Shown one piece after another: positions 8,805 through 17,684 of a stretch of 64,000 nt of DNA. Made by a program: the position numbers and the translations under genes. This stretch comes from Cryomorpha ignava. GTDB lineage: Bacteria; Bacteroidota; Bacteroidia; Flavobacteriales_D; Cryomorphaceae. Location of the stretch: contig NZ_JAAGVY010000025.1 in the NCBI RefSeq assembly GCF_010686655.1, positions 1 to 64,000 of the forward strand, written 5' to 3'. Within the stretch, counting starts at the first letter, position 1; each line of letters begins with the position of its first letter. The notes below the pieces were generated by a model that searched no databases, had not been told where the DNA came from, and worked only from the letters and a program-made list of their open reading frames with translations.

Positions 8805-10091
8805 TTAGTTTACGGGAATGAGGCTTAGTTCTTCAATATTCAGCGGATCGGAGTAATCGTACTGGTAAATGCCTTCTTTTGCCGACATGATGAGCACATC
8901 GTTATACGGAATGACATCAAAAGTATTGATTTGCTGATAATGCGAAATGAGGTGATCTGTAATGGTCATATCATCTGCTGCATCAAACACTTTAAGGCCG
9001 GCGCTGCCATCGCAAATAAACAAGGTGTTTCCATCTATTCCCAGGCCGTGGGGATTGGTGAGATTGTATTCTGCGAGTAAAGCCGGAGCATTGTAATCGG
9101 AAATATCAATTACCATCAGTTGGTTTATAAATCCCTGACAGGCGGTGCCGCTGCGGACGGTTACATAAGCTCTATTGTCTTGAACCACCACCGGATCGCA
9201 GGCGGTAAGGTGCGAAATGGCGCTCACATATTCGGGCGTAGAGGGATTGTTGAGATTAAAAATCATCATTCCCGACGAGGTGCCCAAAAAGAGGTGATTG
9301 TTGTAAGGAAAAATCGTTTCGGCATTCCATCCCACCGGAGTTACAGAGCTCTGCTGAGGGCAAAGATCGGAGCCCAGATTAAATGATGTAATTGACGCAG
9401 GACGAAGCACGTAAAGGAAATTTCCGGTAACGGTGAATTGCGCCATGCTTCCGCCAATACCAGTAGAGCTACCTATATTAACGGCTGCATCATTAATGGC
9501 CCCCATTCCAGTTCCAATTGCTGTTTCAAAATCATTATTGAAATTTATTGATTCATACCCTACGGCATCGCGGCTAATTTCTTTTTGAGACCAACTAACA
9601 ATCACCCCTTTTGCAGGATCTATTCCCGTAAAGGGAAGATCGTCCTGATAACCCTTTATTAAAGTCCAATTGTCAAAATCGAATGCATCAGCAATGCGAC
9701 ATTGCAAATCAGGCTGGGCAGGATCGCTTATATCGAATGAAAGTAAATCGTAATACGAATCTACGTAAAGGGCATTGTTAAAAACGGCTAGGTCAACGCA
9801 TCCCGGGATGGTTAAAAATGCCAGGTTTTGCGGTGCGGCGGGGTTGGCATTATTTAAAATATGCACCCCTACTCCTCTTTCTACAATGAAAAGATAATCC
9901 TGATAGATATAAATTTTTCCCGGTTCAGATAAGTCACGCGGATTTTCTGCGGCTATGTCCATAGCTCTCCAGTCGTCCAGATTCATATATTCAGGCACAT
10001 TGGCGGTGTAAGATTCGGTAAATTTGTCGTTGCAAGAACTCAATGCGCCGAGCGCTATGGCCATTATAAGCAGGAGAGAATTGTTTTTCAT
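8805..10091 (-). CDS. LVIVD-repeat lipoprotein
   Basis: A 428-residue lipoprotein with lipobox LSSC (Cys20). The body repeats blade-like units of the LVIVD type: a strand such as DYLFIVERG or NALYVDSYY, then a turn of the LLSFDISDPAQPDLQ or LMVIDISDYNAPALL kind. These build a surface beta-propeller. It is co-directional with the barrel protein at 8058, 6 bases away. Its upstream region is the degenerate 14-bp repeat tract, beyond which lies the sigma/anti-sigma pair; whether that sigma factor drives it is only inference. Confidence 0.82.
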   Translation of the reverse strand: MKNNSLLLIMAIALGALSSCNDKFTESYTANVPEYMNLDDWRAMDIAAENPRDLSEPGKIYIYQDYLFIVERGVGVHILNNANPAAPQNLAFLTIPGCVDLAVFNNALYVDSYYDLLSFDISDPAQPDLQCRIADAFDFDNWTLIKGYQDDLPFTGIDPAKGVIVSWSQKEISRDAVGYESINFNNDFETAIGTGMGAINDAAVNIGSSTGIGGSMAQFTVTGNFLYVLRPASITSFNLGSDLCPQQSSVTPVGWNAETIFPYNNHLFLGTSSGMMIFNLNNPSTPEYVSAISHLTACDPVVVQDNRAYVTVRSGTACQGFINQLMVIDISDYNAPALLAEYNLTNPHGLGIDGNTLFICDGSAGLKVFDAADDMTITDHLISHYQQINTFDVIPYNDVLIMSAKEGIYQYDYSDPLNIEELSLIPVN

Positions 10092-10150
10092 GGTTTAAGA
10101 TTGTTGTGTACTATGATGATGCAGGTTTTTAAAAAATGGTTGCATGGATT

Positions 10151-10329
10151 TTTGATTTCAGATTGATGATTTCAGATTGATGATTTATGATTTGAGATTT
10201 ATGATTTGAGAATTGTGGTTTGAAATTTTTGATTTCAGGTTTTTGATTTCAGGTTTATGATTTCAGATTTATGATTTGAGAATTTTGGTTTGAGAATTGT
10301 GGTTTGAAATTTATGATTTTGAGATTTAC
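10151..10329. repeat. Degenerate 14-bp AT-rich tandem repeat
   Basis: About 12 variants of a 14-base unit close to GATTTCAGATTTAT follow one another, with forms such as GATTTGAGAATTGTG and GTTTGAAATTTAT. The tract fills almost all of the space between the end of the anti-sigma-like gene (10348) and the start of the LVIVD lipoprotein (10091). It is not coding. Such tracts can bend DNA, vary in length by slippage, or be mere junk. Confidence 0.75.
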
Positions 10330-10347
10330 AAATAAGCAAACCAACAA

Positions 10348-11793
10348 TCAAAAAGAAATAAGCGCTCCAAACCGCATCCCTGGCCAAAGGTTTTGCTGGC
10401 TGTAAAAATTGCTACCGGTTATGGAATAATACCGCATGAGCGACCCTTCGGCAAAAAGGCCGAGATGCTTAGTGAACTTAAAACTCATTCCAAGACCAGC
10501 ATATAAGTTAGCCTGATTGCCTTTTGGTTCATCGCTCACACTGCGGCTTTCGGTAGTTTGACCATCAAAAAAAGTCTCCGTAGTTTTTTGCCAAATCAAT
10601 AAATCTATAGCATTGCCGGCGGTTGTGTAGGCCGTGAATTTGGGTTTATCGACAAAATTAAATTTGAGATAAACCGGAATAGAAAGGTATTTCGATTCTG
10701 TCTCCTTGGCTAGTGTTTGAAGTCCATACTTACTTTCAGCTGTGGTTTGCATGCGCAAATAGCCGAGGCCTAAACCGGCAGAGAGGCGTTTCCAAAATTT
10801 AATTTCTCCATTTACACCGTAATAAATAGGTGTTGAGTATGTTAGAGACGTTGGAACTGAACTGTCGGCAGTGCCAATTTCACTCCCCGGACTGAAGCCA
10901 GAAGCCACATCAAAGTTATTTGCTTCAGCCATATCCATGTCGCCGCTTCCGGCAAATGCGAGTTGAGAACCGGCGAGTATCGCAAATTGATTTTCTGAAG
11001 TTGTCTCGGTTCCGTCATAAAACGGAGAGCTTTTTTGTTTTTTATGATCGGCAGATAGATTTGCGGGTTCCACAGTTTTTATTTCGCCGGCTAAAGCTGC
11101 CGTGAGAACTGGAAAGTCTATTTCCGGATCTATTCCAATTATTTTCGTGGGCAATATTCTTTTAACACGAGTGGGCGTTTTGGAAGTATTTCCATTCACC
11201 AGCCCATTTTCGGGAATAGTCAATTCCGTTTCTCGTCCGGCTATTTTTTTATCGGCTAAGCTTACTTGGCCGGTACTTCCAGAATGGGCGTTATCTGGTC
11301 TGCTATTGCTTTTTTCGCTTTTAGGTTTGTTTGTGGCGGTTGTTATTGAGGTATTCGCTTCCGCGGATGTTGAATTTGATTCGATATTGTTAGTTTCCGA
11401 CCCAATAGATTCGGTGTCCGGTTTGGCAGTTTCAGAATCTTTTTTCACATCCATTCTTGTTTCGGAGTGCTTACCGGCAATCTGGCTTTGATTTTCAGGC
11501 GCATTAAATTGCAGAAAAGCGAAATATCCAAACAGCAAAACTGCAGCCGCGGCTCCATACCACCACCAGCCAGCAAAGCGCTTGCGGGATGACGGTCGCA
11601 GAGTAGCTTCTATTCCACGCCAAACATTCCGTGAAGGTGAAACGGAGTGTGCTGAAAATTTCTCACCCAAAAATCCGACGCCACTTCCCGAAGGAATACG
11701 CGCCGAGATAGCATCCCAATTGGTATCGTCAACGGGATAAGAAAAGTCTTCAAACTTCTTGTTCAGATTGCTATTTTGAGATTGCTCTTTCAC
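10348..11793 (-). CDS. Candidate dual membrane-spanning anti-sigma factor (cytosolic domain, one TM, barrel)
   Basis: A 481-residue protein without a signal peptide. Residues 1-72 are cytosolic and contain W/P-type helices (FEDFSYPVDDTNWDAISARI). One transmembrane helix follows at about 77-95, then a Ser/Thr/Asn-rich low-complexity linker (about 100-250), then a C-terminal beta-strand region with outer-membrane-barrel character ending GMRFGALISF. This plan matches Bacteroidota proteins described as dual membrane-spanning anti-sigma factors, where an outer-membrane barrel is tied through the periplasm to a cytosolic sigma-binding domain. It overlaps the ECF sigma gene by 23 bases, supporting the pairing. 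Sigma binding itself is inferred. Confidence 0.72.
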   Translation of the reverse strand: MKEQSQNSNLNKKFEDFSYPVDDTNWDAISARIPSGSGVGFLGEKFSAHSVSPSRNVWRGIEATLRPSSRKRFAGWWWYGAAAAVLLFGYFAFLQFNAPENQSQIAGKHSETRMDVKKDSETAKPDTESIGSETNNIESNSTSAEANTSITTATNKPKSEKSNSRPDNAHSGSTGQVSLADKKIAGRETELTIPENGLVNGNTSKTPTRVKRILPTKIIGIDPEIDFPVLTAALAGEIKTVEPANLSADHKKQKSSPFYDGTETTSENQFAILAGSQLAFAGSGDMDMAEANNFDVASGFSPGSEIGTADSSVPTSLTYSTPIYYGVNGEIKFWKRLSAGLGLGYLRMQTTAESKYGLQTLAKETESKYLSIPVYLKFNFVDKPKFTAYTTAGNAIDLLIWQKTTETFFDGQTTESRSVSDEPKGNQANLYAGLGMSFKFTKHLGLFAEGSLMRYYSITGSNFYSQQNLWPGMRFGALISF

Positions 11794-12325
11794 TTATTAT
11801 ATTTTCTTTTTCAATCATTTCTCTTAGTATTGCTTTGCTGCGGCTGTATTGCGATTTGCTAGTTCCCTCGCTAATGCCCAGTTTGCTTGCTATTTCGTGG
11901 TGCTTAAAACCCTCAATGGCGTAGAGGTTAAAAACGGTTCTGAAACCAATAGGCAGGCGCTGTAAAATAGCCATCAATTCATCGGCAGCCATTCGGCTCA
12001 ATACATCTTCGCTTACTTCGCGCAGGTGCAGGTCTGTATCTTCCACATGCAAAAACTGCACATTTTTACTTTCGCGGTAGCGCTGCAGAGCAATATTTAT
12101 CATAATCCGCCGCATCCATCCGCCCAGAGCGCCCTGCCCTGTATATGAATTAAGGTGGTGATATACTTTTATAAAACCATCTTGAAGAATATCTTCGGCA
12201 TCGGCCACGCAGGAACTATACCGCATACAAATCCCCATCATCTGTGGAGCATACAGTTGATACAGTTTCTTTTGGGCGCTATAATCGCCATCTATACACG
12301 CCTCTACCAGCGCTTTGTCATCCAT
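11771..12325 (-). CDS. ECF-type RNA polymerase sigma factor
   Basis: A 184-residue sigma-70 family protein of the extracytoplasmic-function group. Region 2 lies at about 22-85, with the core-binding and -10 elements DAEDILQDGFIKVY and GWMRRIMINIALQRYR. Region 4 lies at about 115-175 with the helix-turn-helix KHHEIASKLGISEGTSKSQ. It would direct RNA polymerase to a stress- or envelope-linked regulon. The overlapping downstream gene encodes its likely membrane-tethered regulator. No anti-sigma of the FecR type is present. Confidence 0.93.
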   Translation of the reverse strand: MDDKALVEACIDGDYSAQKKLYQLYAPQMMGICMRYSSCVADAEDILQDGFIKVYHHLNSYTGQGALGGWMRRIMINIALQRYRESKNVQFLHVEDTDLHLREVSEDVLSRMAADELMAILQRLPIGFRTVFNLYAIEGFKHHEIASKLGISEGTSKSQYSRSKAILREMIEKENIISERAISK

Positions 12326-12691
12326 TGGCTTTCGATATTCTTCGTATGTCGTCTATAAAATTTGCTTTCTGCACGCAGTTTTATTCAGATGATAGTTCGC
12401 TAACTAACCAAGATATTGATGCATACCCGCAGACTCTATCCACAATCTTTATAAATATACTAAGTTAATGATGCAGATGAGAATGAAAGGGTTGCACGGA
12501 CGGGGTAAAATTTTAGAGGAATATTATTGAATTACCTATTTGCCATTTTCTTAGTTTGCTCATAGCAGTTTGAATAGCTTGCGTTTTTACATTTTAAAAT
12601 GAGCATTATTCAAGTCATGTCCATTTTAATTTATTGCTAATGTCTTCGTTTTTAGCACTATTCGCTAGATGCACATTATTGCTGGCAATAG
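12326..12691. other. Intergenic region, no gene seen
   Basis: This 366-base gap separates the sigma-factor start from the stop of the glycosidase-like lipoprotein. It must hold the sigma-factor promoter, but I see no clear TTTG/TAnnTTTG pair on the minus strand and no strong terminator. Short open frames reaching in from the right are shadows. Confidence 0.6.
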
Positions 12692-13813
12692 TTATTTATT
12701 GAAAACCAAATCCCAGGTAGAAAGGGCTTGCTTCTCAATTCCATCCTCATTAATAATACCTGTGCTTATCCATAATTTCCCCAAATCTTTAACTTCTTCC
12801 GGAAAGGATTCCCATAATTCATTATAATCTCTATGCGCCCACCAGATTATATACTTGTAGTCATTTTCCTGCGCATTTATTAGCAAGGTTTCTAAGTATT
12901 CATTTTGTTCATACTGGCTTCCCAGAATATATATATTTAATGACTCAACGCTTAGCGTTTCTGATAAATGGCTTGTTTCGGCAAATGCTATAGGTTTATT
13001 GATTTTCTGATGCAAGAAATCGAAAGCCTCCTGAAAGTCATCTTTAGTTTTTAAACCTTTGAAGAAGGGATAAAAACTTATAGTCACAAATCCCAGAGAG
13101 TTAGCGTAATCAGCTATTTCAGCAATGTACTGCGCAGAGTCTGGCACATCTGGTTGATAAAAATTGTGCAATGTAACCGACTCAGAAAGGATTAGTGACG
13201 GAAACTCCTGCATTATTCTTGCCCTTATATTAGCCATAAGTAGCTTATATGAATCCCATTTTTCAGGCGCATTTTTAAATAACTCGTTCACTTCAATGGC
13301 CATTACAAGGTAATCGGGATTTAATTGATTGGTAATATATTTAAGATGCTCAAAATAGGCATCCTCAATATGAGCGTCATTGATTGCAGTATAATTTGGA
13401 ATTGTTCCATCAAAATCAAATGCAAGTTCATCTCTCGAACTATTTAATAAACTCACCGATACCGTCAATTTAGCATTTGGAATTTTTCGTGAAGCTTTGG
13501 ATTCGATCTCATTAATAAATTCTGCTGGTAAAGGCAAACCGTTAATCCAGGCATCCCAAGGGATGCTGGAATCAATATGCTCAGAATATACATCACCGTT
13601 ATTGCTCATAAACTGATAAGTTGCATCAACAGACTCAACAGTAGGTGCATATGGCCAGGTACTAAATCCCATCTCAAAACTGCGCGATGTGTACTCACTG
13701 AAAAAACTACTTTTGGAAGAGTCCTTTGGCTGATTGTCCTTCTCCTTCTTGCAACCGATGAAGAAAAATGTCATGGTTAGTACCAAAAGTAAATGTATTC
13801 TATTTTCGTTCAT
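12692..13813 (-). CDS. Glycoside-hydrolase-like lipoprotein (TIM-barrel type)
   Basis: About 373 residues from the ATG at 13813, chosen because it gives a clean lipoprotein leader (TFFFIGC, Cys21); an upstream in-frame ATG at 13843 would add ten non-leader residues. The sequence reads like a (beta/alpha)8 glycosidase: YLVMAIEVNEL places Asn-Glu after strand four, VTISFYPFF is a later strand, and IAFAETSHLS offers a second glutamate after a strand, with IIWWAHRDY as the penultimate strand. Glu pairs in these places act as acid/base and nucleophile in clan A enzymes. Substrate and family number cannot be assigned; it has no sugar-utilisation neighbours. Confidence 0.65.
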   Translation of the reverse strand: MNENRIHLLLVLTMTFFFIGCKKEKDNQPKDSSKSSFFSEYTSRSFEMGFSTWPYAPTVESVDATYQFMSNNGDVYSEHIDSSIPWDAWINGLPLPAEFINEIESKASRKIPNAKLTVSVSLLNSSRDELAFDFDGTIPNYTAINDAHIEDAYFEHLKYITNQLNPDYLVMAIEVNELFKNAPEKWDSYKLLMANIRARIMQEFPSLILSESVTLHNFYQPDVPDSAQYIAEIADYANSLGFVTISFYPFFKGLKTKDDFQEAFDFLHQKINKPIAFAETSHLSETLSVESLNIYILGSQYEQNEYLETLLINAQENDYKYIIWWAHRDYNELWESFPEEVKDLGKLWISTGIINEDGIEKQALSTWDLVFNK

Positions 13814-13973
13814 TGTTGCGGTAATTGTAGCAATTAGAGCCAACGGCCAGCGGGACTTTCTTATAAACTTTGATTATATAAAGCTACATAAAAATTTTAA
13901 GATTGGATGAGTAAAACCCGTATCAATACTATGGAACATATCTGCTGTTTTGGCAGTTGGTGTGTTTTTGAAA

Positions 13974-14453
13974 CTAATTTAGATAGGTTCTGATTTCAGG
14001 TATTTGATCATTATCTTCGGCTAAGGCATCTTCTATAATAAGTGAAGTTTCACTCAACTCAATGATTTTCCAATATTCAACTACAGAACCTCTCCCTTCA
14101 CCAGAAAATTTGTATTTCATTCTCAACACAGTTAAATCATCAATAATTTTCCATGTGTCACCTACTTTATTTAAGTCATTTTCAAAACAATTTAAAACAC
14201 CATCTTCATAATTGAATTTGGTGGCGTCTTCAAATAATAATATGTCATCCAAATCACAATCGTTAGTAATATCTACACCACCTTGTGTTCTTGATGTTAA
14301 ATGCCAATTCTTTTTGGTTAAAAGCTCCAAATCTTCAAAATCGTCAGTTTTATTACATCCCGTTAAGAGTGGTAAAGTTATTAGTGACAAGAAAACAAAC
14401 CAATTTTCTAAAAATGGTTTGTTGCGAATTAAAGTTCTTTTTTCTCTATTCAT
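13974..14453 (-). CDS. Lipocalin-like small lipoprotein
   Basis: A 159-residue lipoprotein with an unusually long basic N-region and lipobox LLTGC (Cys33). After the linker, KKNWHLTSRTQGGVDI and the later short strands (DTWKIIDDLTVLRMKYKF, VVEYWKIIEL) match the lipocalin-like folds common among Bacteroidota lipoproteins, with two cysteines (about 62 and 87) that could pair. It stands alone; function unknown. Confidence 0.7.
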   Translation of the reverse strand: MNREKRTLIRNKPFLENWFVFLSLITLPLLTGCNKTDDFEDLELLTKKNWHLTSRTQGGVDITNDCDLDDILLFEDATKFNYEDGVLNCFENDLNKVGDTWKIIDDLTVLRMKYKFSGEGRGSVVEYWKIIELSETSLIIEDALAEDNDQIPEIRTYLN

Positions 14454-14932
14454 GGCGTATTACTTTTAGAATCAAATGTATGTCGCTTTCTGGTATTGTG
14501 CACGACACCCTACAGCGAGTATAAATTTAGAGCCGACTTTCGAAGGGTTAACTTTCAATTTACTGTAGTGTTTGTTGCTTGAAAGATAATCAATTTTGGA
14601 GGTATGGCCATTATAATGCTTATATAATGTGGCCAGTCGTGCTTATTTTCCGACGGCCTCTAATTTGCTTTTATATTAGCTTTTAATTCATCGAAAGTTA
14701 TATTTTGAGTTTCAGAACTAACTGATTCTTCATTCAACGATGTGCTTAAAATGAAGCTTAAATTTGCAGTTGTCTAAGATATTCGTTTCCAATCAATCCA
14801 CAACCTATCGCGTTTAGGTATGGTTTCACTCAAGGTTCAAACATCCTATAAAGTTAGAGAATGAGTTTTATTTTTTCAATTTGCTACTTCAAATTTACGC
14901 TAGAAGCTAGGCACTAACAAAACGAGTACTCT
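14454..14932. other. Intergenic region with a possible gene remnant
   Basis: No complete gene is visible in these 479 bases. On the minus strand a stop-to-stop stretch ending at 14660 reads LNEESVSSETQNITFDELK near its end, which looks protein-like, but it has no start codon and only about 35 codons. It may be the tail of a lost gene. No RNA gene or terminator stands out. Confidence 0.5.
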
Positions 14933-16105
14933 TTACAATTTCAATAATTTATTCATGAGGTCAGGTAAAGAAATGGCGGTAACATCTTGATTCATTTTAA
15001 ATGTGTCCTGGCCAGCATAAACAACAAATTTTTGGCTGGCTTTAATGTCATCACAGGCCACATAAAACCCTTTCGAAAGGCTTGGTGCTGAACTTCTTTT
15101 AATCTCTATCGCCCAGAGCTCGTCCATACCTAATTCAAGTACTAAATCGATTTCAGCACCTCCGCTGGTTTTATAAAAATACGGTTTTGTGGTACGAGGA
15201 ATCACTGATAGAATATTTTCTACAACAAAGCCCTCCCAACTGCCCCCAACCACAGGATGGCTCAGTAAGTTGTTGTAGTCGGCAATATTCAACAAAGCGT
15301 GCACAACCCCTGTATCCCTTACAAAAACTTTGGGTGCTTTGACCAATCTCTTGCCAATATTAAAAAGATAAGGCTGTAGCCTTCGTACCAGCAATAAATC
15401 CACCATCAGATCAAGGTACCTTCCAATGGTAAGGCTACTTACCTCTAAGCTACGAGCCAGTAACGATGCGTTAAGTATTGTACCTTGTCTATGAGCCAGC
15501 ATAGTCCAAAACCGCTCCAGTGTCTGTGCGGGAATCCGTGGCCCCAATTGCGGAATATCTCGCTCCAAATAAGTTTTTATGAAATCTTGTCGCCAGGTCA
15601 AACTATCGCGGTCAGTCACGGATAATAAACTTTCAGGAAACCCACCACGAGTCCATAGCAGATTCGTTTTTTCCATACTGTTTCCGGCGTATTCCAATAC
15701 ATTTATCGGAAAAAGTTCCAGATATGAAATCCGCCCGGCAAGCGACTCTCCCGATTGCTGTATCAAATCTATGGATGCAGATCCTAAAAAGAGAAATTGC
15801 CCCTTCTTGTTCCCTTTCCGTCTTTCTTTATCGATGATGCCTCTGAGCTGAAGAAATATTTCAGGCAAGCGTTGAACTTCATCAAGTATGATTAGTTTGC
15901 CGCTATTTTCTGCCTGAAATATGGCGATATCCCTAACCTTGATTAGATCCAGGCTGTTTTCAAGATCCAAATATACCGAAGAGTCTTTCTCAGCTACGTA
16001 AAGAGCCAGTGTGGTTTTGCCGACCTGCCGCGGACCCAAAAGTGCCACTGAGGAGCTTCGGTTTAGGGCGATTTTTATTGCGTCTTCTAAAATACGTTTA
16101 ATCAT
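14933..16105 (-). CDS. AAA-family ATPase with DUF4143 domain
   Basis: A 390-residue protein of the AAA_14/DUF4143 group. Walker A is GPRQVGKTT (24-32, Lys30), Walker B LIILDEV (Asp75-Glu76), and sensor-like FLFLGSAS follows near 125. A winged-helix-like middle (about 200-260) leads to the C-terminal DUF4143 region with SWEGFVVENIL, GGAEIDLVLE and WAIEIKRS, the shape of a PD-(D/E)xK nuclease-type fold. The biological role of this group is poorly known. It stands alone, with no toxin, transposase or defence gene beside it. Confidence 0.9.
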   Translation of the reverse strand: MIKRILEDAIKIALNRSSSVALLGPRQVGKTTLALYVAEKDSSVYLDLENSLDLIKVRDIAIFQAENSGKLIILDEVQRLPEIFLQLRGIIDKERRKGNKKGQFLFLGSASIDLIQQSGESLAGRISYLELFPINVLEYAGNSMEKTNLLWTRGGFPESLLSVTDRDSLTWRQDFIKTYLERDIPQLGPRIPAQTLERFWTMLAHRQGTILNASLLARSLEVSSLTIGRYLDLMVDLLLVRRLQPYLFNIGKRLVKAPKVFVRDTGVVHALLNIADYNNLLSHPVVGGSWEGFVVENILSVIPRTTKPYFYKTSGGAEIDLVLELGMDELWAIEIKRSSAPSLSKGFYVACDDIKASQKFVVYAGQDTFKMNQDVTAISLPDLMNKLLKL

Positions 16106-16362
16106 CCATGCAAATTTAACATTAAACTTTAAATATGCAAGGTTGTTTCTGTTTTATTGATCTATATTGTAACACTTTAGTTTTGTCTTAGCCTATATGC
16201 CATTACTAGGTTTCGCACCTGTTTACAACCAATAAATTAGATTTCGATCAATTATCCACAAGCAAAGAAAATTTCCTCTTATACACTGACTCAGCTCAGC
16301 AAACAGATTCGTGGCAAAAAAACATGTTATCATTTTTAAAATGAAATCAATCGACAACCAGA

Positions 16363-16397
16363 AATTCACAATTCGTAATTCGTAATTCGTAATTCGT
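16363..16397. repeat. Five-copy 7-bp tandem repeat
   Basis: AATTCAC followed by four exact AATTCGT units. It lies 18 bases downstream of the DUF1801 gene's stop in the 310-base gap beside the AAA ATPase start. Nothing else is visible in the gap. Simple repeats of this kind can change copy number by slippage. Confidence 0.85.
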
Positions 16398-16415
16398 AAA
16401 CTTAACCTCTTGATT

Positions 16416-16853
16416 TCAATTTGGTTTCAATGTTTCTGGATACTTTAATTTTAAATAACTTATTGTTTCGCTCATCACCTCTTTTAGTACGTTGAGGTCT
16501 ATATCCTCTACTTTTTTGATATAAATACAGGCCTTCCCTTTTCTGAATTTTCCGAGGTTTTGTACCAAGTGTTCGTGCTCTGCCATTCCGGTAAATACAT
16601 ACAGCGAAAATTCTTTTTTTCTTGGTGAAAACCCAACCAGTGGGCCTTCTCCCTCGTGTCCACTGTCGTATTTGTAATGGTAAGAACCATAGCCAATAAT
16701 TGAAGGTCCCCACATCTTAGGTTTATATCCGGTGTGTTCCTGCATTATTTTCAAAAGAGCAAAGCTGTCTTCTCTCTTTTGTTCAGTATCTGCAAGTGCG
16801 TTTATAAATTCTTCAACACTCGCTGCCGTTTCCGATGTTTTATTCTTCGCCAT
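16416..16853 (-). CDS. DUF1801 domain protein
   Basis: A 145-residue cytosolic protein. Recognisable DUF1801 elements are the helical start (VEEFINALADTEQKREDSFAL), the central KMWGPSIIGYGSYHYKY, the GFSPRKKEFSLYVF strand pair, and GKACIYIKKVEDID near the end. The family shares a fold with YdhG-like proteins and has no established biochemical role. The start ATG at 16853 fits the usual N-terminus. Confidence 0.88.
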   Translation of the reverse strand: MAKNKTSETAASVEEFINALADTEQKREDSFALLKIMQEHTGYKPKMWGPSIIGYGSYHYKYDSGHEGEGPLVGFSPRKKEFSLYVFTGMAEHEHLVQNLGKFRKGKACIYIKKVEDIDLNVLKEVMSETISYLKLKYPETLKPN

Positions 16854-16981
16854 TTTTTATAATTATATAGTTTTAGCAACCAAAGCGGTATATTTCCAAT
16901 TAGACGGAATCAGGCAATTTTAGACCGGTTAAAACTCTAAACAAATTGAAATAATAGTTACAAAAACAATACGGTGTTCTT

Positions 16982-17455
16982 TTATTTGGTTGTTTTACCA
17001 CCCATTTCAGTAAACACTTTGTCGACAGGCTCCCAAAGTTCGATTTTATTTCCTTCAGAATCCATAATGTGAACGAATTTTCCATATTCAAACGTTTCGA
17101 TCTTATCTAATACAGTCACTCCGTTGGCATTTAGTTTTTCTACTAATCCCTCTATATTTTGAACGCGGTAGTTAATCATAAAGTCTTTTTTAGAAGGTGA
17201 AAAATAGTTACTTCCCTTTTTAAACGGACTCCATTGCAGATAATTTATTTCATCGGGTCGGTGCGTATTTCTGAATTCAAAGCTTGAGCCCCATTCATTC
17301 ACGTCAAAACCCAAATTATCAGCATACCACTTCTTGATATCATTGGGGTTGTCTGAAAAAAAGAATATTCCACCAACGCCGGTTACCTTTGGAGTTGTGT
17401 AATCTGGCTTAATGCTATCTTTTTTTGCTTTTTTCGAATTTTCCATTTTTTGCAT
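16982..17455 (-). CDS. VOC-family protein
   Basis: A 157-residue glyoxalase/bleomycin-resistance fold protein. VGGIFFFSDNPNDIKKWYAD starts the first half; the second half contains DFMINYRVQNIEGLVEKL and ends FVHIMDSEGNKIELWEP, the usual metal-site glutamate strand. The first-half metal histidine is not obvious, so it may not bind metal like classic glyoxalase I. A basic 20-residue N-terminal extension precedes the fold; the ATG at 17446 is an alternative start. Confidence 0.85.
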   Translation of the reverse strand: MQKMENSKKAKKDSIKPDYTTPKVTGVGGIFFFSDNPNDIKKWYADNLGFDVNEWGSSFEFRNTHRPDEINYLQWSPFKKGSNYFSPSKKDFMINYRVQNIEGLVEKLNANGVTVLDKIETFEYGKFVHIMDSEGNKIELWEPVDKVFTEMGGKTTK

Positions 17456-17684
17456 TTAATAGTTTTATGCTGTAGTGTTAATTAAAAACCGGATATATTA
17501 TCATATTAAAACACGGTAATTCATTTGAGACATATTCCACAATTTTTGGCTGTCTGGAATGCATTTTCCATCTAAACTACTAATCTTATTCTGTTTTTCT
17601 TAATTGTACAAAGATTTTTAAGAACCTGGAATTCTTATTCGTGTTCGTTTAAAATTATCGTTTCGAAACACTCAATTACAGTCC

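Noticed and set aside
14660-14773. Stop-to-stop minus-strand stretch with protein-like text (NITFDELK)
   Set aside because: About 35 codons, no start codon and no second piece; recorded only as a possible remnant.
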